NCBI GenBank assembly: GCA_019454045.1
Contig: SKCR01023354.1
Location: 1 to 64,000, forward strand
Length of the DNA stretch: 64,000 nucleotides
Direction of reading: 5' to 3'
From: Zanthoxylum bungeanum
Lineage: Eukaryota > Streptophyta > Magnoliopsida > Sapindales > Rutaceae
Each line of letters starts with the position of its first letter. Position 1 is the first letter of the stretch. Shown here piece after piece: positions 1 through 10,407 of the stretch. Both the position numbers and the translations under genes were made by a program. The notes under the pieces were generated by a model. It was not told where the DNA came from and did no database searches. It saw only the letters and a program-made list of their open reading frames with translations.

Positions 1-1377
1 CCGATCTAGTACAAAAAATCTCCATGATTCAACACATCCGCAATTGACAAAGCTTGACTTGGCAACAAAACCAATGCCAATTTTGGATCTTGAGTAAGAA
101 TCACTCAACGGAAGGAAAAAAAATTTCGCTTAATATTTATTTGTGGGTTTTTCACGTAATTGGAACCAATTAATTATCTTTGTTGCGGTCTCATCATCAT
201 ACACCCTAAGCATGCTTCTAAAACATCATAAGGCGAGAAAAGTAAATTAATAGTGATATGCGGATGGATATATAACAACTTGTTCCTAGAACAAATCACT
301 CACTTTCCTCTCCCCGGCTAGCACTTTTCTATTCTACCCAATTAACATATACAATTATAGAAACCTCATTGCAATGAGGGGAATTAGGTGAGAAGAGAAT
401 ACAAAGAGATAATAAGAGACAAGGCTGGACACGCATGTCCAATTTATAAATTCCAAATTTACAATAATTTCTAAAATTACCATTTCCCTTCATTATCCAT
501 CCGATATACACTATTCATTCAACACATCCCATTTATTCATTCAAGGCATGTTATACAACCAATCTAATCCAATTAATTAGTCTTTAATTACATGATCATC
601 CAATGTTCAAACAACGGTTTGATTTTGCGCGAGTCCAACTCGTTTGAGAATAAGTACATAAAGTAGGAATTCATGAATTATATCGAACTACTCGTTAAAT
701 CCATTTAAGTTGTATTCAATACTAATCCAATTATTTAATTCCAAATTAAATATTTACACTTTTAATGCGCTTTAATGATTTAGATTCTAAATCTAATCAT
801 ATCGGGTCTCAAAGCCCAACCAAGCCCATTATGCCCAAATATATAGTTTTAAGCCCAATTCAAAATTAAGCCCAATTAATCCAATTTTTAAAATTCCAAA
901 TTTTATCACTTAATTAATTAAAGTGTAATGTTATGATTAATCCTTAAATCAATATTTCCAAAACATCAAATTAATCCATTAATCATACTTTTATCTTAAA
1001 TACATGTCCAACATTATTTAAACAAAAAATCAAGTCCCCAACATGCCTCTTTACATTCGGCCAAGTAGTAAAATTTTACCGATTTCGTTTTCAATCCAAT
1101 CGAATTACAAATCGTCATTTTATGTTCGTTTAAAGTCATCCAATGATCTTACAAACAACAAAATACCAAGTCCAATGCATAGGGTAGTATTCGGCCAAGC
1201 CTACTTTGGGGGGAAAAATTAATCCAATTTATTTTTCATGAAATTGATAATGTATAATATCAAGTAACATACATTTAAGCATATTTAATCAAACAATTTC
1301 AACAAATCATGCTTCAATCAATTTCCCCCAAATTTTACCCTAATATTTTTCATTCTCATTAAGCTCAATGATACCAT
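1..1377 (-). mobile_element. Leader region of a Ty1/copia element (cut by window start)
   Basis: This is the untranslated internal leader of the 2-kb-LTR copia family, read on the minus strand and running off the left window edge. It abuts the LTR that starts at 1378. The plus-strand sequence ATACCATTG at the junction is the reverse complement of the start of a tRNA-Met-type primer site. It matches the leaders at 14896-17052, 26970-28813 and 52000-53974. No coding frame of note is seen; the short frames at 329-511 and 1340-1531 are chance. Positions 1-100 hold a degraded copy of the leader segment with the antisense ORF described at 52212. Confidence 0.8.
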
Positions 1378-3161
1378 TGTTGGTGTTTCTAAAACATGTC
1401 CCAAGATCATATAAGCATGTTAACAAGAATGAATAAAGATGAAGAGTGGCGGAAACACACTTACATCGATCGGTTTGTGGATCCGTTGAACAACGAAAAT
1501 TTCTCCTTTGTGCAGTGAAGGATTCGGCCAAGGTGGAAGGTGGAGCTCCACGCTTTGTTTGATCCTTCCAAGCTCAAGAATTAGTTTCCCATAACACCTT
1601 TGTATGATCCCTTGATGGTGCTAGCCTTGTATGTGATTTAATGTTCCAAACATACACAATTTCTTCAAGTTTTTTGCAACAAAAACTGAAAATGTAGAGA
1701 GCTGTGAAACCTCACAGTTTCGGTCATGAGGAGAAGGAGAGTGAGTGATGATTTTGATTTCAAAAATCAATTTATATTTGTGTCAAAATAATTGTCAAAA
1801 CATATACCAAACCTTTGGTAGGTATATGACACAAATCCATCACCATTCCTTGCCTGTGAGTGTTGTACACACCATCACCAAAACCCATCACACAAAAGTG
1901 AATTTAATGACAAGTGATGTGATAGTTGATGTGATATGTTGGCCCCCACTCGATTCCAAATGCGAGTGGGCCCGCAAACACTCCTGGGCTCGGGTTCGAT
2001 AATTCCGAATTAGCGAACTTCCGTCGCGACGTTAATTAAATCAAATTTCTCGATCTTCAAATAGTACTTTATCCAAGATAAAGTCTCTCCGCAATTAATC
2101 CAAGATTAATTGAGTTCGAATCATACGTCATCGGTGAATCTTCGGGAAGCGACCCAAGAGATCTCTAGATATGTTGGCAGTAAATCCGGTCGTCGGTTTA
2201 TCCGAACACGTACGCACCAAGTACTACGTTTTTACCGATTTACGAGACAAGATTGGCTTCTAGCAAAGCGTCATGCCTACCCAATTCTCTAGAAATATTC
2301 TTACTGGAATATAAGATCTTTGTCAGGCGTAGTATACCGTAGTATAGTGTATAGCGATCCAGTATCGAATGATCACGTGTAAGGCCTGGGGCTGGAATAT
2401 TGTCTGCCCCGTACGAAGCACATATCAGATGTCAATCAACTAGTCTCTTTGAATCGGATAATCCTGACCTTGTCATATTATCCCGACGGTTGCAACCTTT
2501 ATAGAGATCAAGTTCTATATCCCTTCGCGATCGTCATCTCCATATGTCTGAAGTGATACTTCCATCTCGACATCACACCCAATACACTACGATTCTCAAT
2601 AAGCCCGGTTGAGGCGTACACAGAACCTGTTACAGCCCTGGACAACCAAAACCAAAGTTTACCGATTGTCGCAAGTATTAGCGATGCAAGTCTCAGGTTA
2701 AGACCAAATATATCTACCCTTAAGCGGACTCCTATAGACACATATACATACTACCAATGGGATTCCGCGGGGTCTATCCAGAGCGAAGCTGTTTTCCGTA
2801 CCATCGGTAAAACACAACCTCCTATCGCACTTGCATAAGTATCCAATACTTAAATATATGAGAACTATGCCGTTATGTCTTCATAACGCGCACAAGTGCA
2901 ATACTAGTCTATTCTGCATTATCGATGTCCAGTCTCGATAACACTACGACTAGGGATATTTAATGATTAAACCTTTCTGGATTGATACTGTCTCATATCA
3001 TCTCAATCCGGAACTAATCATATGGACTTTTACCATTTGAATATAAAAGTAAATGAATTACTAAACGGTAAAAAGCAATTTCATTACTACATAGATAACT
3101 TTGTATAAAAAACACAATGTCTTTTACAAACAGTGACGCTATGGGTCATAACTGTCCAACA
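1378..3161 (-). repeat. 5' LTR of copia family, insertion 1
   Basis: On the plus strand it begins TGTTGGTGTTTC and ends CTGTCCAACA, so the ends are TG...CA with TGTTGG/CCAACA inverted termini. Its primer-site side is on the left, which makes it the 5' LTR of a minus-strand element. Its length is 1784 bp against about 2.0 kb in sister copies. It contains the AT-rich series of small dyads and the conserved central block seen in all copies. The partner LTR is outside the window. Confidence 0.85.
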
Positions 3162-3530
3162 AGGCCCACATCATCAGTTGCAGTTCTGGGATGCGTCCCA
3201 GGGTCGAGGCCTACTGCATCACTCGCCGAGAATGACGCTCCGGGAATGGAGCACGGGTTGAGGCCCACATCATCAGTTACAGTTCGGGATGCGTCCTAGG
3301 GTCGAGGCCCACTGCATCACTCGCCGAGAATGGCACTCCGGGAATGGAGCATGGGTTGAGGTCCACGTAATCAGTTGTAGTTCCGGGATGCGTCCCAGGG
3401 TCGAGGTCCACTGCATCACTCACCGGGAATGGCGCTCCAGGAATGGAGCACGGGTTGATGCCCATATCATTAGTTGCAGTTCCGGGATGCATCCCAGGGT
3501 CGAGGCCCACTACATCATCAGCACAGTTCG
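3162..3530. repeat. 98-bp tandem repeat, about 3.8 copies
   Basis: Units start at about 3162, 3260, 3358 and 3457, a period of 98-99 bp. Each unit contains CCCACATCATCAGTTGCAG, a GGGATGCGTCCCAGGGTCGAG segment variant, and GGAATGGAGCACGGGTTGA. The GC content is far above the surroundings. The purine tract AAAGTGGGGGCGAC near 3711-3724 downstream resembles a gypsy polypurine tract. The array may therefore be the 3' untranslated repeat region of an old Tat-type gypsy element, though I could not define an LTR after it. Short ORFs on both strands here come from the repeat. Confidence 0.8.
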
Positions 3531-4028
3531 GGAATAAAGCCCACATTCGGTGGTTCGGGAACAAAGCCCAGGGGTCGAAACACCTCGCCACCATATCAAC
3601 TCAGTTCGAAGCAACATGCAAGTCAAGTGGCAGCTGGCGAGCCAGGTAAGTGAAAATGCATTGCATAACTTTGATAGGATTGTCATTGTCACACACTGCA
3701 CAAGCCCATCAAAGTGGGGGCGACTTTAGGCACTACATTTTTGCATATAAGTCCCGATGATGAGTCTCGTACGGAGGCACTCCTCTTTAAGTTTTGGAAG
3801 TCGCGGGAAACAGACGTCGGAAGGGAAAAGTCAGAAATCAATATCTTGTTGGATTTAATTCGTTTGCTTAGCATCGGGTTTGCTCGTTAGATCTCTGTTT
3901 TAAAATTTATCCTCGGCCCAAACCCCCACAAAGCCACACACCAAGCCCATACACCACCAAGCCACACACCAAGCCCACCAAAAGAGCCCAACTACACGCC
4001 CAAAAGGACCTAATTCACGCCCATCCCC
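3531..4028. other. Unassigned spacer with C/A-rich tract
   Basis: No gene is recognised. It holds a purine-rich tract near 3711-3724, and then a strand-asymmetric C/A-rich tract at about 3913-4025 with almost no G. The phrase AAGCCACACACCAAGCCCA occurs twice in that tract. The minus-strand frame through it (3900-4277) is low-complexity and not credible as a protein. Confidence 0.5.
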
Positions 4029-6014
4029 TGTTGGGTTTCTACGCTCTAACCGGGATCGATTTAAGCAAAGAAACCATGTGCAAATGCAGCAAGGAAGTTG
4101 CAGAATACTTACAATGATCGGTTGAACGATGCGACGAAGAAAAATCTTTTCCTCCAAGGTGATAAAGCTCTCGGCAGTGGGCAGAAATTTGGCCTCCAAA
4201 TTTTCGGTCATCACCTCCAAGTGTGCTCCATTGATGCTCCAAGCTCCAAGCTTCTCAAATGGTGATTCCAAGCTCACAAGTTGGTTTCCCTATCACCTTA
4301 GGATGACTCCTTTGTGTGCTAGCACTCATGATTTTGCAACAAAATCTTCACTTTGTTTCTCCTTTGTTCACAGCAGTAGCAGAAAAATAGAAGAAGAAAT
4401 GTGGTCCAAGACCGTGAGAGAGAGGAGGGAAATGGCTCAAAACCGTGTGTATTGAAGAGATAGAGTGATGAATTAATTGGTTTGTGTATCTAATACACAA
4501 TATTGATTTTCCAAAATCAATTAATTGATTTACCAAATTCAAAATTGGTAAGTGGCATTAAAGCCAACCAACTACTTCCATCAATCACTCAAATGACAAG
4601 TTGTCACATCACTCAAAGTGACAAGTGATTTGACGCTTGATGTGACTAATGATTTGACGCTTGATGTGACTTGTGGGCCGCACTTAAATTCGCAATACGA
4701 GTGTGCCCGCAAACACTCCCGGGCTCGGGTTCACTAATTCCAAATTAACGAATTTTCCGTAGCGTCGTAATTAAATAATTATGCCTAGCAAAATTACTAT
4801 TCACGTCGCTAACGAATTAATTCTAAATTAACTCGTTCGCCCGAATTAAAATCTAATTTCAATTTCGCGTCGAAATCCAATTTTGTATAATATATCGAAT
4901 ATATTATTTTATCGATTAATTCCAAATTAATCGTTCTCTCTCTTTAATTAATATTTTATCCCATATAAAATATCTCCGTAATTAATTCCAAATTAATTTT
5001 CTCTCTCATCATTAATTAATCCCAGATTAATAAAGTGCGAGTCATACGTAATCGGTGAATCTTCGGGAAGCTACCTATGAGATCCCCGGATATGTTGGCA
5101 GTAAATCCGGTCGTCGGACTATCCGAACATGTATGTACCTAGTACTACGGTTTTACCGATTTACAAGACAAGGTTGGCTTCTAGCAAAACGCCATGCCTA
5201 CCCAATTCTCCAGAAATATCCTTACATGAATAAGTGATCTATATCAGGCGTAGTATACGTAGTATTGCGTATTTCGATCCAGTATCGGATGTCACGTGCA
5301 AGGCCTGGGGCTGGAAATGTTTCTGCCCCATACGAAGCACATATCGGATCTCTGGTAACTAGTCTATATAATCGGATAAACATGACCTAGTCATTTTATC
5401 CCGATTACTGCAGTACATAAGAGAACCAGTTCCGTATCCTACGTGATCATCATCTCCACTATGACTGGAGTGATACTTCCATCTAGACATCACACCCAAT
5501 ACACTACGATTCTCAATATACCCAGAAGAGGCGTACACAGAACCTGTTAAAGCCCTGGACGACCAAAACCAAAGCGTATTGATTCCATAGACACATAGTC
5601 ATACTACCAATGGAATTCTGAGGGGTCTATCCAGAGTGAAGCTGTTTTTCGTACCATCGGTAAAACACAACCTCCTATTACACTTGCATGAGTATCCTAT
5701 ACCCAAATATATGATAAATATGCCGTTATGCCCTCACAACGCGCACAAGTGTAATACTAGTCTATTATGCATTATCGATGTCCAATCTCGATAATACTAC
5801 GACTAGGGATATTTAATGATTAAACCTTCGTTGATTGATACTGTCTCATATCTTATCAATCCGGAACTAATCATATGGACCTTCTATCATTTATACATCT
5901 TGGTGATCTAATCACAAATGATAAAAGAGCAATTTCCTTTGTCACATAGTTAATTTGTACAACAACACCATGATCTTTACAAATAGTGATGCTATGGGTC
6001 ATAACTGTCCAACA
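4029..6014 (-). repeat. 3' LTR of copia family, insertion 2
   Basis: On the plus strand it runs from TGTTGGGTTTCTACG to CTGTCCAACA, 1986 bp. It is followed on the right by ATCTCCCACTTGGC, the reverse complement of the family polypurine tract (GCCAAGTGGGAGAT). It is therefore the 3' LTR of a minus-strand element whose internal part continues at 6015-6194 and, past a nested gypsy element, at 12597-12867. Part of the central conserved block is deleted near 5580. Confidence 0.85.
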
Positions 6015-6194
6015 ATCTCCCACTTGGCACATATCCAATCACTCAAGTTTCCTACACCCGAACTATGTACGGTTCGCTCAAATTTCTACTGAGAAAATGC
6101 TTTCGTCAGCGGATTTGTAAGGTTATCACCTGATGCGATTTATTCGACAATCACATCGCCACGATGTATGATCCGAACGAATCAGATGAATATT
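6015..6194 (-). mobile_element. 3' internal end of copia insertion 2 (left part)
   Basis: This holds the polypurine tract and the last part of the degenerate pol region. It is closely similar to 22945-23120 and 48156-48330. It is interrupted at 6194/6195 by the gypsy element and resumes at 12592. The last five bases, ATATT (6190-6194), are the left copy of that element's target-site duplication. Confidence 0.85.
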
Positions 6195-7917
6195 TGATGA
6201 GCGGAAAATATATCAATATTTACCGCCCCTTTAACTTAATATTTTATTTAGTTTCTCGAGTTTGATGAACGTTTTGATGTGTTTTAGTTTATTTTGCAGA
6301 TAAAATAATATCGGGTCTCAATGAAATCATTTAGGATGAAATATGGGTCAAATAAGGGCAATTATTGGACTTGATATTTTAATTTTGGAGATTGGAAACT
6401 TGAAAGGGCGTTTTGACGAAGTGAAGTTTTGGAAATTCCAATTTTGCGCATCTTTCATATTTTGGGCATAACTTTTTACTCAGATATCAGATTGAGATGA
6501 TTCAAGTTCCAGATTAAAGAAGACTCAAAGATCTACAACTTTGAAAGACAAAGTAATTTCGAATTCTGAAGATTTCATGCCCGAAATTGATGAACCAGCC
6601 AGAAGTGTGTGTGTGTAATTATTAAAGTCACTTTCAATCATTTTCAAAGCAAAAAAATAAATTAATAATAAAAATAAAAATTATCAAATCATCACCAAAC
6701 ATGATAGAGATTAGTGGAGCAATTAATAATGGATTTGGTGGAGCAATTAGTGGAGCAATTAGTGGAGCAATTAGTGGAGCAATTAATAATTGATTTGGTG
6801 GATGATTTGATGGAGGCAAAATTTTGCCTATAAATACCAAGCCATTTCATTTGTAAAATTCATACTTTCTTCTAAGGAATTCCTTAAGAATACTAAGAAG
6901 ATTGTATCTTGTTTGTTTATTTATAGCTTTTAATAATTAATTTCCGCTTTCGCACTTTCTTTTCTTTACTGTTCAGTTTTTACTTTCCGCAATTTACTTT
7001 TATGCACAGTACTTTTCTTTCTTTAATTTTCAGCAATTTACTTTTCAGCAATTTACTTTTCAGCAATTTACTTTCAGCATTTACTTTTCAGCAATTTACT
7101 TTTCAGCTTTTACTTTATGTCTTTTACTTTTCAGCATTTTTATTTTATGTCTTTTATTTTTAAGTTTTTACTAGCCCTAGTTATGTGTTAGTTATCTGGG
7201 GTTGTGATGAATTCTAATATCACCGGTTTATAAGGGGTTATTTTATAGTTTGGGTAATTTAAAGGTTTACTTATTAAGTCTTAAGCTTAATGCTTCTTGT
7301 TGTCTGATCACCAATAAGATTGATGTGGTAAATCTAAAATGAACTAGACATAGGGATTTTAGGTTTCAGCCTTAGACTTAATAGCCCACGATCTTCCTTG
7401 AGGATAGATAACCCTTTAATAGATTTCCTTACAGGATAGACATATACCTGTCAGGCGGGGGTAAGCCATAATTGGAACTTAAACTTAATGAATCCAGATA
7501 ATTTGGTTGACATAGACATATGGTTCAATTGGGTTAAACTGGGTATTTGCGTCTGACCATCGACATAGGCTTTTGCATAATTTAGTGTTCCAGGTTAGTA
7601 AACTGATTTATTACACAAACATAAAATAATCACTTCATCTTTTAAAAGATATTAGAATGATTCACAACCCTAGATCTTTGTGTCTTTTATTTTCCTTAGT
7701 ATTTTCTTTTATCTTTTTATTTATTATTTATTTAGCAAATCTACAATCAACCAAATCAATCAAGCAATCATTCTTTCTCCCTCAATTAGATATCTGTAAA
7801 TAAATAGATTCAATAATTAATAACAATAGTAGGAATTAAGTCCTCGTGGGATCGATATTTTTATACTACTTGAACGGTACGTGCGCTTGCGTTATACGTG
7901 TTGTTTTACGCCGGTCA
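6195..7917 (+). repeat. 5' LTR of the LOG-carrying gypsy element
   Basis: It starts TGATGAGCGGAAAATAT and ends TTTACGCCGGTCA, 1723 bp. It contains a minisatellite of the GGAGCAATTAGT type (about 6716-6790) and a TATA-like CTATAAATA at 6828-6837. It also holds an 18-19 bp repeat of the TTTTCAGCAATTTACT type around 7030-7140. It is twice as long as its 3' partner, which lacks about 840-870 bp just after the TATA-like site. Confidence 0.9.
6828..6837 (+). promoter_or_regulatory. Putative TATA box in the gypsy 5' LTR
   Basis: CTATAAATAC lies in the LTR about 635 bp from its start, after the GGAGCAATTAGT minisatellite. The same motif is kept in the 3' LTR at about 12359-12368, just before its deletion point. 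If active it would drive plus-strand transcription through gag and the LOG sequence. No transcription evidence is visible in the sequence. Confidence 0.5.
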
Positions 7918-7923
7918 AGTTTT

Positions 7924-7940
7924 TGGCGCCGTTGCCGGGG
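7924..7940 (+). other. Primer-binding site, tRNA-Asp type
   Basis: TGGCGCCGTTGCCGGGG begins seven bases after the LTR end. It is complementary to the 3' end, including CCA, of plant tRNA-Asp(GTC). It marks the plus-strand orientation and agrees with an Athila/Tat-like gypsy origin. Confidence 0.85.
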
Positions 7941-8048
7941 ACTTATATTTCTTGAGTTATTAATTTTGAAGCTATCTAATTTACTTGTATCTAATTTTCT
8001 TTATCTGTAATTTTTATTTCTTTATTGTATTTTCAGGTGATTGAAAAA

Positions 8049-9245
8049 ATGGAACATTATTGGGAGATTGAGAGATTACGAGCTTTACAAGAAGATACAC
8101 CCCACATCTGGGAGCAACAGTCCGGTTTTCTGAGGCCTGTTGTCCAGCCCAACAATTATCACTGGATGCCAGAACCAAGCAATACCACATTTGCTCAATA
8201 GAACGAAATGGGTAGATGTGAGATATGTGACGGTAACCACCCAAGTAATTATTGCGAGTACAACTACAATCCAGGGTGGCAGAGCTATCAAAATCCTTCA
8301 TGGTACGAAGAACCATCATATTTTCCATCTTATCCACCATCCACCTATGATTTTTATCAAGAACCAGAATAATCAGAGGAAGAATCATTGGTTGACATGC
8401 TCAAAGATTGGTTCCAGAAACGGGACGAAAAGTTGGATACAATGCTTGAAACATGCCAGAATCAATTTGAAAGTATTCAGAGACAATCAGCATCAATTCA
8501 GAGAATGACAGATCAAATGAGACAATTCACAGAAAACCAAAACTACATACCTCAAGAATCAATTTCAGATGACACTGATAAAGCCTTCAAATACCAATCA
8601 TTTCACAATGACACTTCAACAGAGGAGGAGGCTGAGCAGTATCAACAACCAGAGGTATCAGTTCAGGAGCTCGAACCGGCAAAGTCTCGATTTGATTTTT
8701 ATTATTCTGACTCTGATGAGGATGAAGCTGATCTATTTGTACCAACTGCACCAACAACGGAGGATCAAACTTTCAATCCTCAAAATGAAGATCTTGGAGA
8801 TTCCATTGCACAAATGTTTGAAGAAGATCTACTTGAGCCAATCATTTCACTCAGATCAGAGGATGAAGACCTAATGTCAGACACATCTTTTCATCCTCAG
8901 GTGGAGCAAGAAGAAGAGCAAATGAAGGAGCAAATGTCTGACCTTATTGAAAATCCAGAGCATTCAGGAGAAACATCGCTGTTTTGGGGAGTACAAATTA
9001 AAGATATCAACCAGAAGCTTGACAGAATGGAACTCCCATTCCAAGTCAAGCACCATACGAGACCTCCTGATTTTCTTTCTTTCTTTGCAGGAACCACTGG
9101 AGTAACAAGGAGCAAAAAGGTGGCACGAGCACTGAATGAGACAAAACTCTTTTTGCCACTTTACCGTTGGAAAAGACCCTTCAAAAGCAACGCTCACGGG
9201 ATTGTCTTTAATCGGACATCCAAAACGACATTGAAACCTCCTTAA
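8049..9245 (+). pseudogene. gag-like ORF with two in-frame stops
   Basis: A single frame of about 398 codons starts at ATG 8049 and is broken by TAG at 8199 and TAA at 8370. The segment from 8388 to 9245 is open (285 codons, entered by TTG). Between the stops lies CEICDGNHPSNYC, a CX2CX3HX4C zinc knuckle like those of Athila-type Gag. The rest is rich in Glu, Asp and Gln with heptad-like stretches (DKLDTMLETCQNQFESIQ-type), so coiled coil is likely. No protease or polymerase motifs follow. Identification as gag rests on the knuckle, the position after the primer site and the element type. Gag is the structural protein that packages element RNA; this copy cannot make it full length without readthrough. 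Confidence 0.7.
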
Positions 9246-9751
9246 TAGATGAATTTCAGTCACGTCTGGCTGAAGACGAAAAATTTAGCGCTAGCAGGGA
9301 GGCAACCCATGCAATTTGTTGTAATTTGTTTTCATATTTTGTGTGAACTTTTTAATTTTGTGTGTTATTTTTGTAGGGAAAGGCACAAACGAAGCATTTT
9401 AAGACATAATGAATTGTGTTTGGCAATCAAAAATGAGAAACAATTCATTAGCGATGGCTGAGTAAGGAATGAAATCTTGAGACACATCCTAATGGATTTA
9501 TATACCAACGAGTGGCGTATTGTGTACACAATTCCGTTGCCTTAATTATTGCTTTGATTCGCTTTTCTATGTAATTATCTTTATTTTCGTAGACATGATC
9601 CATACTTTTTGACCTTTCACGATCTCTTTTGTTGTTTAGCTAACAATCGTCCTTTGGAAGATATTAGTGCTATTATTACTCGCCCTTTTTCAGGTACTAT
9701 AAATTCAGCCCGTCATTGCACATTTGAAGGCATCCAGAGTTGAAAAAAAAA
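9246..9751 (+). other. Spacer between gag and the LOG sequence
   Basis: It contains GGGAGGCAACCCA at about 9297-9309, a motif I associate with the region after the coding part of Athila/Tat-type elements. A plus-strand frame at 9249-9461 is not recognised. The stretch just before the LOG start (about 9690-9751) ends in an A-run and could be the captured 5' untranslated region. Confidence 0.5.
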
Positions 9752-10407
9752 ATGGAAGCCACTTCAAGAAGACGAGTTGAAAACATCTGCGTGTTTTGCG
9801 GTGGTAGTAGTGTGGTACTAAGCCACAATACATAGAAGCAGCACAGGAATTGGGTCGAGTCTTAGCTGCAAGGAATATGCACTTAATATATGGCGGAGGA
9901 AATCTTGGACTTATAGGGATCGTTTCAAAGGCTGTACAGGAAGGAGGCAGTCATGTTTTGGGAATCATCCCAAAACCCTTGGCAGAGGCAAATCTTATTG
10001 GATCATCAAACGGAGAGGAACTGATCGTGCCAGGTATGTCTGAACGACTGGTAGAAATGATTAACCGTGCTGATGCTTTTATCGCTTTGCCAAGTGGCTT
10101 GGGTACATTGGAGGAAATTTTTATAGTTCTATCTTGGGCGAACCTGAACATACACCAGAAACCACTTGGACTGTTTAATGTTGATGGATTTTATGATTTT
10201 CTTTGTGTGTTTCTTGATGATGCCCGAAGAAATGGGTTCGTGTCAAAACCTATGAAAGAACTCCTCTTCACTGCCAGAACTGCTCCGGATCTAATAGACC
10301 AACTCATAACCTATGAACCACAAGTTGACCCTATCCTTTCAAAGATAAATTGGTCCGAGGACGATCGTGGTAAGAGGCGTCGAATTAATCTGGATCTTAA
10401 CCTTTAA
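9752..10407 (+). pseudogene. Captured LOG-like cytokinin riboside 5'-monophosphate phosphoribohydrolase
   Basis: LOG enzymes release the active cytokinin base from its riboside monophosphate in the cytosol. The frame begins at ATG 9752 (ENICVFCGGSS, the usual LOG N-terminus), is frameshifted between about 9805 and 9820, then stays open from KPQYIEAAQELGR to the stop at 10405-10407. The part 9850-10407 alone encodes 185 residues. Visible family motifs are YGGGNLGLIG, GIIPKPL, RADAFIALP and PSGLGTLEEIF. The last corresponds to the PGGxGTxxE active-site signature with the first Gly changed to Ser but the Glu kept. The total of about 218 codons fits the family (about 210-220). There are no introns, whereas plant LOG genes have several, so an mRNA origin is likely. 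The tail has GKRRR followed by LDLNL. It lies in the same orientation as the element, between gag and the polypurine tract. LOG-family identity is firm; activity is doubtful. Confidence 0.9.

Noticed and set aside
3740..3830. Possible hammerhead ribozyme (GATGAGTCTCGTACGGAG ... GGGAAAC)
   Set aside because: The conserved order CTGATGA, stem, GAAA is not met: no GAAA directly closes stem II, and no matching stems I and III were found.
3900..4277. Trp/Gly-rich 125-codon minus-strand ORF
   Set aside because: It is a translation of the C/A-rich tract fused with LTR sequence across an element border.
6634..6840. Ile/Ala/Pro-repeat ORF (LIAPLIAP)
   Set aside because: It translates the GGAGCAATTAGT minisatellite in the gypsy LTR in reverse.
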